Positions 24,860-32,411 of a DNA stretch of 64,000 nt are shown here, one piece after another (the stretch's first letter is position 1; each line of letters begins with the position of its first letter). Source of the stretch: JAOPZW01 sp963707695 (GTDB lineage Bacteria > Actinomycetota > Thermoleophilia > Solirubrobacterales > Solirubrobacteraceae); contig CAVPQY010000004.1 in assembly GCA_963707695.1 (NCBI GenBank), positions 1,054,001 through 1,118,000 on the forward strand, in the 5' to 3' direction. The notes beneath the pieces were generated by a model. The model was not told the origin of the DNA. It saw only the letters and a program-made list of their open reading frames with translations, and searched no databases. Both the position numbers and the translations under genes were made by a program.

Positions 24860-25678
24860 GTGCAGGAACAGCTCGGCATCGCGGGCAGCGGTGCCATCGC
24901 CTGTGGCCTGGCCGCCACCGCCGCGCGCCACGGCGACGTGACGCTCCTCGCCCGCTCCGACGCGTCCGCCGAGCGCGCGACCGCGTCGATCGCCAAGACC
25001 TGCGGCAAGCTGGGCGACGACGTGGACGCCGGGCGGGTGCGCGTGGTGACCGACGTGGCCGAGCTCGCCTCGGCCACCTTCCTCGTCGAGGCCGTCGTCG
25101 AGGAGCACGACCACAAGGTCGCCGTCCTGCGGGCGCTGGCCGGCGTCGCCGCCCCCCGCGCGGTCCTGGCCACGACGACGTCGTCGCTCTCGGTCGGCCG
25201 CCTGGCCGAGGAGGCCGGGGTCGCCGACCGCTTCGTGGGTCTCCACGTCTTCAACCCCGTCCCGCGCATGGAGCTCGTCGAGCTGGCCTTCCCCGCCACG
25301 GCGACCGACGACGTCCGGGCCCGCACCCGCGCGCTCTGCGAGGCGCTGGGCAAGACGGCCGTCGAGGTCCCCGACACGCCGGGCTTCGTCGTCAACCGCC
25401 TCCTGTTCCCGTTCCTCTTCAGCGCGGTCGACCTGCTCGAGGAGTCCGGGATGGCCCCGGCCGACGTCGACGCGTGCATGCGGCTCGGCGCCGGGCACCC
25501 GATGGGCCCGCTCGCCCTGCTGGACTTCGTCGGGCTCGACGTCTCGATCGCGATCGGCGAGACCATCGGCGCCGACGTGCCGCAGCGGCTGTACGACCTG
25601 GCCGCCGAGGGGGCGCTGGGCAAGAAGGCCGGGCGCGGCCTCTACGACTACGACCAGGCACCCGCAGGTCGGCGCTAG
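24860..25678 (+). CDS. 3-hydroxyacyl-CoA dehydrogenase
   Basis: NAD-dependent oxidation of 3-hydroxyacyl-CoA to 3-ketoacyl-CoA. 272 aa. The Rossmann motif GIAGSGAIACG opens the protein, the catalytic His–Glu relay is in GLHVFNPVPRMELVEL, and the C-terminal helical domain has NRLLFPFLFSAVDLLEE and HPMGPLALLDFVGLD. GAGGAGGA lies 9–10 nt before GTG 24860. Divergent partner of the thiolase. Confidence 0.93.
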   Translation: MQEQLGIAGSGAIACGLAATAARHGDVTLLARSDASAERATASIAKTCGKLGDDVDAGRVRVVTDVAELASATFLVEAVVEEHDHKVAVLRALAGVAAPRAVLATTTSSLSVGRLAEEAGVADRFVGLHVFNPVPRMELVELAFPATATDDVRARTRALCEALGKTAVEVPDTPGFVVNRLLFPFLFSAVDLLEESGMAPADVDACMRLGAGHPMGPLALLDFVGLDVSIAIGETIGADVPQRLYDLAAEGALGKKAGRGLYDYDQAPAGRR

Positions 25679-25695
25679 CGGACCCGCACGCCCCG

Positions 25696-26305
25696 GTGCG
25701 CGTCCTCCGCATCCCCCACTCGACGAACGTCGAGCGCGTCGCGCTCGCCCTCGGCCACAAGGGCCTGGCGGTCGAGTGGGTCGACGTCGACCCGGACGAC
25801 CGGGCGCCCGTCCGGGCGCTGAGCGGCCAGGACCTCGTCCCGGTCCTCGAGCTCGACGACGGCGAGGTGCTGGCCGACTCGCGGGCGATCCTGGGCCGGC
25901 TCGAGGCCGATCACCCGGATCCGCCGCTGTGGCCCGGCGCCCCGGCCGCCCGCGCGCAGGCCGACGTGTTCCTGGAGTGGTTCGACGAGGTGTGGAAGGG
26001 GCCGCCCAACCGCCTGGCGGCGGGAGCCGGGGTCGGCCCGCCCGGACGACGCCGAGCGCCTGCGCGGGTGGACCGACCGCTTCGAGGCGCTCCTCGACGA
26101 CGGGCGCCCGTACCTGCTCGGGGACGCGGTGACGGTCGCCGACGTCCTGGCGCAGCCGTTCCTGCGCTACGGCGCCGTGCCGCCGGCGGCCGACGACCGC
26201 GACCCGTTCCACGCCGTCCTCGTCGAGCACCTGCCGATCCGGACCGGGCCCTACCCGCGCCTGCGCGCCTGGGTGGCGCGCGTCGACGGCCTGCCGCGCG
26301 CGTGA
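25696..26305 (+). CDS. Glutathione-S-transferase-fold protein, one frameshift
   Basis: The N-terminal thioredoxin-like domain (VLRIPHSTNVERVALALGHKG, DLVPVLELDDGEVLADSRAI) is typical of GSTs. An indel near 26035 moves the helical C-terminal domain into another frame (PDDAERLRGWTDRFEALL, YLLGDAVTVADVLAQPFL), ending at TGA 26303. About 203 aa when repaired. Actinobacteria rarely make glutathione, so the thiol may differ. GTG start, 17 nt after the dehydrogenase stop. Confidence 0.78.
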
Positions 26306-26324
26306 CGGCCACGGCCGGCGCGAT

Positions 26325-26427
26325 CTTGAAGCGCACGTTGAGGAACCTTTAGGCCGGGTTGAGGTAGCGGGAGCAGACTGCGCTTCGCGAACGTACCTCG
26401 CAAGTGCACCTCCTCCCAAGCAGCACC
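26325..26427 (+). other. Intergenic stretch with GTTGAGG direct repeats
   Basis: Two GTTGAGG copies about 22 bp apart (26328–26334 and 26349–26355 region) precede the strong hairpin at 26428. No convincing reading frame. It could be a regulator site or a small-RNA gene ending at the hairpin; neither is proven. Confidence 0.25.
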
Positions 26428-26456
26428 CGACGGGCCCGCCATCAGCGGGCCCGTCG
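26428..26456. terminator. 12-bp hairpin after corC
   Basis: Perfect 12-bp stem (26428–26439 with 26445–26456) and a CATCA loop, 15 nt from the stop of the minus-strand corC-like gene. It can serve either strand. Confidence 0.7.
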
Positions 26457-26470
26457 TGGTTCCGGCGCGC

Positions 26471-27809
26471 TCAGCCTCCGCGGTCGCCGTCGCCGGCCCC
26501 GGCGGCGACGCCCGCCGGCGCGTGGCGCTCGCGGATCCGGACGGCCTCGATCCGGTTCTCGCGCACCGACTCGACGCGGATCGAGTAGCCGTTGGCGCGG
26601 ACGGTGTCCCCGCGCTTGGGCAGGCGCCCGAGCTGGGCGAAGACGAAGCCGCCCACCGAGTTGTAGGCGTCGGTGTCGACCGGCAGCTCGACGCCGTGGT
26701 CGAGCAGGTCGGCGAGGGCGACGTGCCCGCGCACGAACCAGTCGCCGTTGGCCAGCCGGCGGACCTCGCCGCCGGCCGGGTCGGTCTCGTCGTCGATCTC
26801 GCCGACGACCTCCTCGATGATGTCCTCGATCGTGACGATGCCCGCGACGCGGCCGTACTCGTCCACGACGACCGCCAGCGAGTTGCGGTTGCGCTGCAGG
26901 TCGGCCAGGAGGTCGTCGAGCGGCTTGGTCTCCGGGACGATGAGCGCGTCCTTGACGAGCGGCTCGATCGATGCGTGAGGGCCCTCGGCCAGGAGCTGGC
27001 GGGCGAGCGAGTTGGAGTGCACGGTGCCCCGGACGCGGTCCGGGTTCTCGTCCTCGGTCACGACCAGGCGCGTGTGGCCGGTGGAGACGCACCGGCGCAG
27101 CGCCGTCTCGACGTCCTCGGAGATGTCGACCGTCACCACGGCCGGGAAGGGCGTCATGACCTGCCGCGCCTCCTGCTCGTGGAGGTGGAAGACGCCCTGG
27201 AGCATCCCGGCCTCCCCCGGGTCGAGCTGGCCGCCGCTGCGCGCCTGCGCGATCAGGACGCGCAGCTCCTCGGGCGAGCTGCCCTCCTCGAACTCGGCGT
27301 CCGGGTTGATGCCGATCCTGCGCAGCATCCAGTTCGAGACCGCGTTGAGCGCCGTGATGAACGGGCGCATCCCGCGCTCGAACAGGATGAGCGGTCGCGC
27401 GATCCGCAGCGCGATCCGCTCGGCCTTGACGATCGCGTAGATCTTCGGGACCTGCTCGCCCAGCGTGATGTGCAGCGAGGTGGTCAGCGTGTAGGCGATG
27501 CCGAACGAGATCGCCGCGGCGGCGCCGTGCGAGAGGTCCGCCGAACAGCGGCTCGACGAGCTTGGCGATCGCCGGCTCGCCCAGGAAGCCGATGCCCAGG
27601 CTGGCCAGCGTGATCCCGAACTGGCAGGCCGAGAGGTACTGGCTGAGGTCGGTCAGCAGGTGCAGCGCCCTCGCGGCCCGGCGGTCCCCGGCGGCCTGGA
27701 GATCCTCGAGTCGCGAGCGACGGGAGCGGACGAGCGCGAACTCGGCCGCGACGAAGAACCCGTTGGCGAAGACGAGCAGGACGACCGCGACGAGGAAGAT
27801 CGCGGTCAT
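26471..27809 (-). CDS. CorC/HlyC-family (CNNM) membrane protein, one frameshift
   Basis: About 446-aa divalent-cation transporter-like protein. The CNNM (DUF21) membrane domain begins MTAIFLVAVVLLVFANGFFVAAEFALV. An indel near 27540 shifts the frame (DLSHGAAAAISFGIAYTLTT). Then come a CBS pair (about residues 200–320) and a CorC_HlyC domain, ending in an acidic/Gly tail. Members are implicated in Mg/Co transport. ATG 27809. Confidence 0.85.
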
Positions 27810-27898
27810 CGGCGGGCGGCTGCGGAGCCGCTACTTCGAGGGAGGTCGTCTTGCACGCGCCGGATCTGCTGCGGCAGGCTAGCAGCGAGGCGGTCGCG

Positions 27899-28177
27899 TC
27901 ATGAGAGCGCGTCCAGGACCCGGGCGAGGTCGAGGTCGGCCTGCGTGATCCCGCCCTCGCTGTGGGTCGACAGCGTGAGGCGGACCCTGTTCCACCCGTG
28001 GACGAGGATGTCCGGGTGGTGCCCGGCCTCCTCCGCCGCCTGCGCGACCCGATCGACGAAGGCGATCGCCGTCGGGAAGTCCGCGACCTGGAGGTCCCGC
28101 ACGAGCGTCGCGCCCTCGCGACGCCAGGGCGTGCCCCGCAGGGCCGCGTCGACCTCGTCCTCCGCCAGCAGCGCCAT
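27899..28177 (-). CDS. Pterin-4a-carbinolamine dehydratase
   Basis: 92-aa enzyme that dehydrates 4a-hydroxytetrahydrobiopterin. The family core is plain: FVDRVAQAAEEAGHHPDILV with the His-His pair, then NRVRLTLSTHSEGGITQADLDLA. No aromatic amino-acid hydroxylase is nearby. Divergent from the substrate-binding protein gene. Confidence 0.93.
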   Translation of the reverse strand: MALLAEDEVDAALRGTPWRREGATLVRDLQVADFPTAIAFVDRVAQAAEEAGHHPDILVHGWNRVRLTLSTHSEGGITQADLDLARVLDALS

Positions 28178-28208
28178 GCGGTCGTCCTGCCCGGCAGCGC
28201 ATCCCGCC

Positions 28209-28214
28209 TATCCT
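28209..28214 (+). promoter_or_regulatory. −10 box TATCCT, leaderless start
   Basis: TANNNT box 7 nt before ATG 28222. Confidence 0.5.
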
Positions 28215-28221
28215 CGAGCCG

Positions 28222-29152
28222 ATGCGGATCGTGTCCCTCGTGCCCCACGCGACGGAGCTGCTGTTCGCGCTCGGCCTGGGCGACGAGGTCGTCGCCGTGA
28301 CGCACGAGTGCGACCACCCCGACGCCGTCGGCGACCTGCCGCACGTCACCCGCGACGTCCTCCCGCCCGGGCTCACCGCCGGCGAGATCGACGCCGCCGT
28401 CCGGGCGCGGACGGAGGCCGGCGAGGCCATCTACGCGCTCGACGCCGACCTGCTGCGCGAGCTCGAGCCCGACCTCATCGTGACCCAGGCGCTGTGCGCG
28501 GTCTGCGCCGTCTCCGTCGACGACGTGCGCGCCGTGGCCGCCGAGCTCCCGTCCCGGCCCCAGGTCATCGCGCTGGACCCGACGACGCTGGGCGAGACGA
28601 TGGGCGACGTGCGGACGATCGCGCAGGCCACCGGCACGCGCGACGCGGCCCTGGACCTCATCGCCCGCCAGCGGGCCCGCATCGACCGCGTGCGCCTCGC
28701 CGTCAAGGGCGCCCCGGTCGTCCCCGTCGCGGCGCTCGAGTGGCTCGACCCGGTCTTCGTGGCGGGCCACTGGACCCCGCAGCTCGTCGAGCTGGCCGGC
28801 GGCGTCGACGTGGCCGGCTTCGCCGGCGAGCACTCCGAGCAGACGACGTGGGAGGCCGTGGCCGCCGCGCAGCCGGAGGTCGTCGTCGCCATGCCGTGCG
28901 GCTACGACGCCCCGCGCGCCCTGGAGGAGGCGACGACGTTCGCCGGTCCCTTGGCCGGGCTCGGGGCCCGGCGCGTCGTCGCCGTCGACGCCTCGGCCTA
29001 CTTCTCGCGCCCGGGGCCGCGCCTGGTCGACGGCCTCGAGCTGCTCGCCCACGTGCTGCACCCCGACCGGGTCGCCGCCCCAGCGGGCGTCGCGCCGGCG
29101 CTCGACGTGCCGCTCCCCGCGGCGGCGCGTCGGCGACCGCCGGGCCGGCTAG
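28222..29152 (+). CDS. BtuF/FhuD-type periplasmic-binding-fold protein, probable frameshift near end
   Basis: About 300 aa with the cobalamin/iron-siderophore binding fold: RIVSLVPHATELLFALGLGDEVVAVTHECD, then YALDADLLRELEPDLIVTQ and a second lobe with VEWLDPVFVAGHW-like text. The frame stays open through the whole convergent rhomboid gene, so an indel between about 29060 and 29140 is likely. The expected stop, TAG 29150–29152, overlaps the rhomboid stop in CTAG. It has no signal peptide, so it may be cytoplasmic. No ABC transporter genes adjacent. Confidence 0.75.
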
Positions 29153-29967
29153 GCCACCGACAGCGCGCCGGCCACCGCGACGGCGGCCAGCGCGACGCAC
29201 CCGGCGTACGACAGCCAGGGCAGGCGCCGGCGGTCGGCGACCAGGAAGACGACCCCGACGAGCGCGCCGCCCACCAGGCCGCCGATGTGGCCGCCGACGG
29301 AGACGTTCGAGAGCACGAAGGACAGGCCGAGGTTGAAGACGATGAGCAGCCCGATGTCGGTCTGCAGCGGGTTGTAGCCGCGCGAGCGCAGGTCGACCGC
29401 GGCCGCCCCCATGAGGCCGAAGATCGCGCCCGAGGCGCCGACCGTGAGCGCGTCGGGCTGGACCGCGATGGCGCCGAAGGCGCCCCACAGCAGCGCCGTG
29501 AAGTACAGGGCGACGAACCGCGGCGTGCCCAGCACCGGCTCGAGCATCCGCCCCAGGATCCACAGCAGGTACATGTTGAAGGCGATGTGGAGCAGGCCGG
29601 CGTGCAGGAAGCCGCTGGTGACCAGCCGCCAGACGTCGCCCGCCGCGACGTCGGGCCCGTCGAGGGCGAGGTCGCGGAAGAGCGTGTTGCCGCCCGCCGA
29701 GGTCCCCGCGCCGAGGTTGCCCGTGGCCAGGAAGGCCAGGACGCACACGGCGATGATCGCGATCGTCGCGCGTGGCTCGCTCGAGGTCGTCGCCAGCGAG
29801 CGCGTCTTCGTCCGCTGCCGGGAGCACTCCGGGCATCGCATGCCGACCGGGGTCGGCGTCATGCAGTCCGGGCAGATCGGACGCCCGCAGGACGAGCAGT
29901 TGACCCCCGTCTCGCGCGACGGGTGGCGATAGCAGGTCTGCGTCGCGGGCTCGGCGGAGGTGCTCAT
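29149..29967 (-). CDS. Rhomboid intramembrane serine protease with zinc ribbon
   Basis: 272 aa. The N-terminal 50 residues hold paired cysteines (CSSCGRPICPDC, CPECSR), a B-box/zinc-ribbon-like cap. Six or more membrane helices follow with HIAFNMYLLW, catalytic Ser in VGASGAIFGLMG and His in GGHIGGLVGG. TACCGT lies about 15 nt upstream of the ATG. Substrate unknown. Confidence 0.92.
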   Translation of the reverse strand: MSTSAEPATQTCYRHPSRETGVNCSSCGRPICPDCMTPTPVGMRCPECSRQRTKTRSLATTSSEPRATIAIIAVCVLAFLATGNLGAGTSAGGNTLFRDLALDGPDVAAGDVWRLVTSGFLHAGLLHIAFNMYLLWILGRMLEPVLGTPRFVALYFTALLWGAFGAIAVQPDALTVGASGAIFGLMGAAAVDLRSRGYNPLQTDIGLLIVFNLGLSFVLSNVSVGGHIGGLVGGALVGVVFLVADRRRLPWLSYAGCVALAAVAVAGALSVA

Positions 29968-30052
29968 GCTCAGCTGGATCGACGGTAGCAGTCGGCCCTC
30001 CGACGATCGGCGGGTCCGGGGGATGGTCGTCGGCTGGAGGCCGCGGCGGGCG

Positions 30053-30850
30053 CTAGGCCGGCGCGGCCGAGACGACCGGCCGGCTGGTGGGCGCGGCGCT
30101 GCCGCCGTCGGGCTCGGCCGTCACGAGGACCTTGTCGCCGGCCCGGAGGTCGGCGGGCACGTCGACCGAGGCGCGGCCGTCGGCCGTGGTGCGGAAGAGC
30201 GCGTCGGTCGGGCTCGGGGCCGTCTCGCCCTTGCGCAGGATCCACACCTGGTAGACGCGGTCGCGCGCCGGGCGCTGGAGGCCCTCGGCCACGAGCCGCG
30301 CGTGGTCGCCGGTCACGACGAGCTGGGCCTGGCCCCCGGCCAGCGCCACGTCCGCGGCGACCGTCCGCGTGGCCGGGCCCGAGTCGCCCTGGAGCGCCGC
30401 CCCGACCCCGATGCCGACGGCGAGCAGCACGATCGCCAGGCCGGCCGCCGGCAGGGGCCGCAGGGCGCCGAACGACCGCCGCCACCAGGGCGTCCCCCCG
30501 CGGTCGCGGCGCGGGCGCCGCGCGGTGGGGGCCACCGGCTCCGGGACCGCCGCGCGGCCGGCGTCGGCCGGCACGTCGACGCGGTCCGCCTGCGGGCCGG
30601 CGGCGGCGAGCAGCTCGGCCTCCCCGTGCACGACGCCCATGAGCCGGGCCTTCAGCGCCGGCGGCGGGGCCAGCTGGTCGGGGCTCAGCGGCAGGGCCTC
30701 GGCGGCCACGCGCAGGTGCGCGACCTCGTCGCGACAGCGCTCGCAGACGGCGAGGTGGCGCTCGAAGGCCGCCCGCTCGCCGGGCTCGAGCGCGTCGAGC
30801 ACGAAGGCGCCGGCGTCGAGGCCGTGCCCGCAGTCGCCGCGGCCGGTCAT
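30053..30850 (-). CDS. Anti-sigma factor, zf-HC2 plus RskA domain
   Basis: 265-aa single-pass membrane protein. An N-terminal zinc anti-sigma domain (HLAVCERCRDEVAHL) binds the sigma factor. A basic linker, one membrane helix (AAGLAIVLLAVGIGVGAAL) and an outer RskA-type domain (VYQVWILRKGETAPSPT) follow. ATG overlaps the sigma-factor stop (ATGA), a classic sigma/anti-sigma pair. Confidence 0.92.
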   Translation of the reverse strand: MTGRGDCGHGLDAGAFVLDALEPGERAAFERHLAVCERCRDEVAHLRVAAEALPLSPDQLAPPPALKARLMGVVHGEAELLAAAGPQADRVDVPADAGRAAVPEPVAPTARRPRRDRGGTPWWRRSFGALRPLPAAGLAIVLLAVGIGVGAALQGDSGPATRTVAADVALAGGQAQLVVTGDHARLVAEGLQRPARDRVYQVWILRKGETAPSPTDALFRTTADGRASVDVPADLRAGDKVLVTAEPDGGSAAPTSRPVVSAAPA

Positions 30851-31422
30851 GACGCGGGCTCCGGGGCCAGGCCGCCGAGCGATCCGCGGAGCTTCCCCAG
30901 CCCCAGGCGCATGCGGCCCTTGATCGTGCCCAGCGGCTCGCCGAGCATCGCGGCGATCTCGCTGTGCGTGAAGCCGCCGAAGTACGAGAGCTCGAGCACG
31001 CGGCGCTGCTCGTCGGGGAGCTCCTCGAGGGCCGCGCGCACCTCGCGGGACTCCTCGCGCCGCACGGCCTGGACGTCCGTGCGCTCCTCGGCGACCAGGC
31101 GCTCGGCGATGCCCTCGTCCGAGGCGCGGCGCCGGTCGTGGGTGCTCGCGCGGCGCAGGTGGTCGATCGCCCGGTGGTGGACGATGCCCAGGACCCACGT
31201 CCGGACGGAGCCGCGGGCGCGGTCGTAGCGGGCCCCGGAGCGCCAGATGGAGAGGAAGGCCTCCTGGACGACGTCCTCGGCCTGGGTGCGGTTGCCGGTC
31301 ATGCGGTGGGCGAGCGAGAAGGACACGGTGGCGTGGCGCTCGTAGACGAGCTCGAAGGCGGAGGCGTCGCCGCGACGGACCAGCTGCATCAGCTCCTCGT
31401 CGGCGAGGTGGGAGAGCGACAT
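30847..31422 (-). CDS. ECF sigma factor, SigK-like
   Basis: 191 aa. Region 2 includes AEDVVQEAFLSIWRSGARYD. Region 4 (LPDEQRRVLELSYFGGFTHSEIAAMLGEPLGTIKGR) is complete. TACCTT lies 9 nt before ATG 31422, so it is leaderless. Controlled by the co-transcribed membrane anti-sigma factor. Confidence 0.94.
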   Translation of the reverse strand: MSLSHLADEELMQLVRRGDASAFELVYERHATVSFSLAHRMTGNRTQAEDVVQEAFLSIWRSGARYDRARGSVRTWVLGIVHHRAIDHLRRASTHDRRRASDEGIAERLVAEERTDVQAVRREESREVRAALEELPDEQRRVLELSYFGGFTHSEIAAMLGEPLGTIKGRMRLGLGKLRGSLGGLAPEPAS

Positions 31423-31431
31423 GCCGGCCCC

Positions 31432-31437
31432 AAGGTA
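31432..31437 (-). promoter_or_regulatory. −10 box TACCTT, leaderless start of ECF gene
   Basis: Minus-strand TANNNT box 9 nt before ATG 31422. Confidence 0.45.
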
Positions 31438-31512
31438 CGCGGCCGCCCGGGGTCCGGATCAGCGGCGGGCGCGACGGCGCTCGCCGCGGCGGCCGTCGCG
31501 GCGCCGGCGGCG

Positions 31513-31863
31513 CTAGTCGCGCAGGGCGCGCCGGGCGTCCTCGAGCGCGGCGTGGAGCGCGCGGCCGGCGAGCTGGACCGGCGACCGGCCCTGCGCGTGG
31601 CGGCGCTTCTGCGAGGCGCGGACGCGCAGGACGACCAGCCCCGCTCCGGCCGCGGTCCCGATCGCGGCCGCGGCGACCGGCCGCACCCAGTTGCGCGGGT
31701 CGCGCATCGCCGAGAGCTCCCAGGCGTCGAGCTCCTCGGCCGCCGCCTCGGTGAGCGTGGTCAGCGTCGACTCGAGGCGCGCCGCCAGGTCGGCGGGCGG
31801 CTCGACGGGCGCCAGCGCGCGGCGCAGGAGCGCCTCGAAGTCCGTTCCGGCCTGCTCGCTCAC
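31513..31863 (-). CDS. Putative membrane partner of second ECF sigma factor
   Basis: 116 aa. A cytoplasmic N-terminal helix set (FEALLRRALAPVEPPADLAARLESTL) is followed by one membrane helix (PVAAAAIGTAAGAGLVVL) and a basic tail. No zinc motif. Position 1 nt after the sigma-factor stop and the N-in topology suggest an anti-sigma role, but no known anti-sigma domain is visible. GTG start. Confidence 0.65.
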   Translation of the reverse strand: MSEQAGTDFEALLRRALAPVEPPADLAARLESTLTTLTEAAAEELDAWELSAMRDPRNWVRPVAAAAIGTAAGAGLVVLRVRASQKRRHAQGRSPVQLAGRALHAALEDARRALRD

Positions 31864-31864
31864 C

Positions 31865-32395
31865 TCATCCGCCTCCCTGCCGTGTCGCGACGATCTGCTC
31901 GAGCTGCTTGATGGCGCGGTGCAGCAGCACCTTCGTGGCCCCGTCGCTGCGCCCCATGGCCCGCGCGATCTCGCGGTTGTCCATGCCCAGCGCGAAGCGC
32001 ATGATCAGCGCCTCGCGGCGGTCGTCGGGCAGCTCCTTGACGCCCTCCAGGATGCGCGCCAGCTCGTCGCGCCCCTCGACCAGGTCCTCGGTCGTGTGCA
32101 GCGTGCTCAGCGGCGTCGTCGTCTCCTCGATCGACGTCTGCGGGCGCCGCGAGCGGTCCCGGTAGAGGTTCGCGGCCAGGTTGTGGGCGATCCGGATGAG
32201 CCAGGGCCGCAGCGGGCGGCCGTCGGACTCCTCCAGCGCGCGCTCCAGGTGCCGGTAGGCCTGCAGGAACGTCTGCTCCGTCAGGTCCTCGGCGTCGTGG
32301 TGGTTGCCCACCCGGTAGTAGCTGTAGGAGTAGACGTCCTTCAGGTGCGCCCGGTAGAGCTCCGAGAACTCGCTGTCCAGGCGGACCTTGTCCAC
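31865..32395 (-). CDS. ECF sigma factor
   Basis: 176 aa. Region 2 has HDAEDLTEQTFLQAYRHLER and region 4 has LPDDRREALIMRFALGMDNREIARAM. Distinct in sequence from the adjacent SigK-like factor. GTG start, 6 nt after TAGGCT, leaderless. First gene of a two-gene unit with the membrane protein. Confidence 0.92.
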   Translation of the reverse strand: MDKVRLDSEFSELYRAHLKDVYSYSYYRVGNHHDAEDLTEQTFLQAYRHLERALEESDGRPLRPWLIRIAHNLAANLYRDRSRRPQTSIEETTTPLSTLHTTEDLVEGRDELARILEGVKELPDDRREALIMRFALGMDNREIARAMGRSDGATKVLLHRAIKQLEQIVATRQGGG

Positions 32396-32401
32396 GCACG
32401 G

Positions 32402-32407
32402 AGCCTA
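32402..32407 (-). promoter_or_regulatory. −10 box TAGGCT, leaderless start
   Basis: Minus-strand TANNNT box 6 nt before GTG 32395. Confidence 0.45.
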
Positions 32408-32411
32408 TCCC

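Noticed and set aside
28222..29988. 588-residue protein from the open frame at 28222
   Set aside because: The second half is antisense to the rhomboid gene and Arg-rich; the family length is about 280–300 aa.
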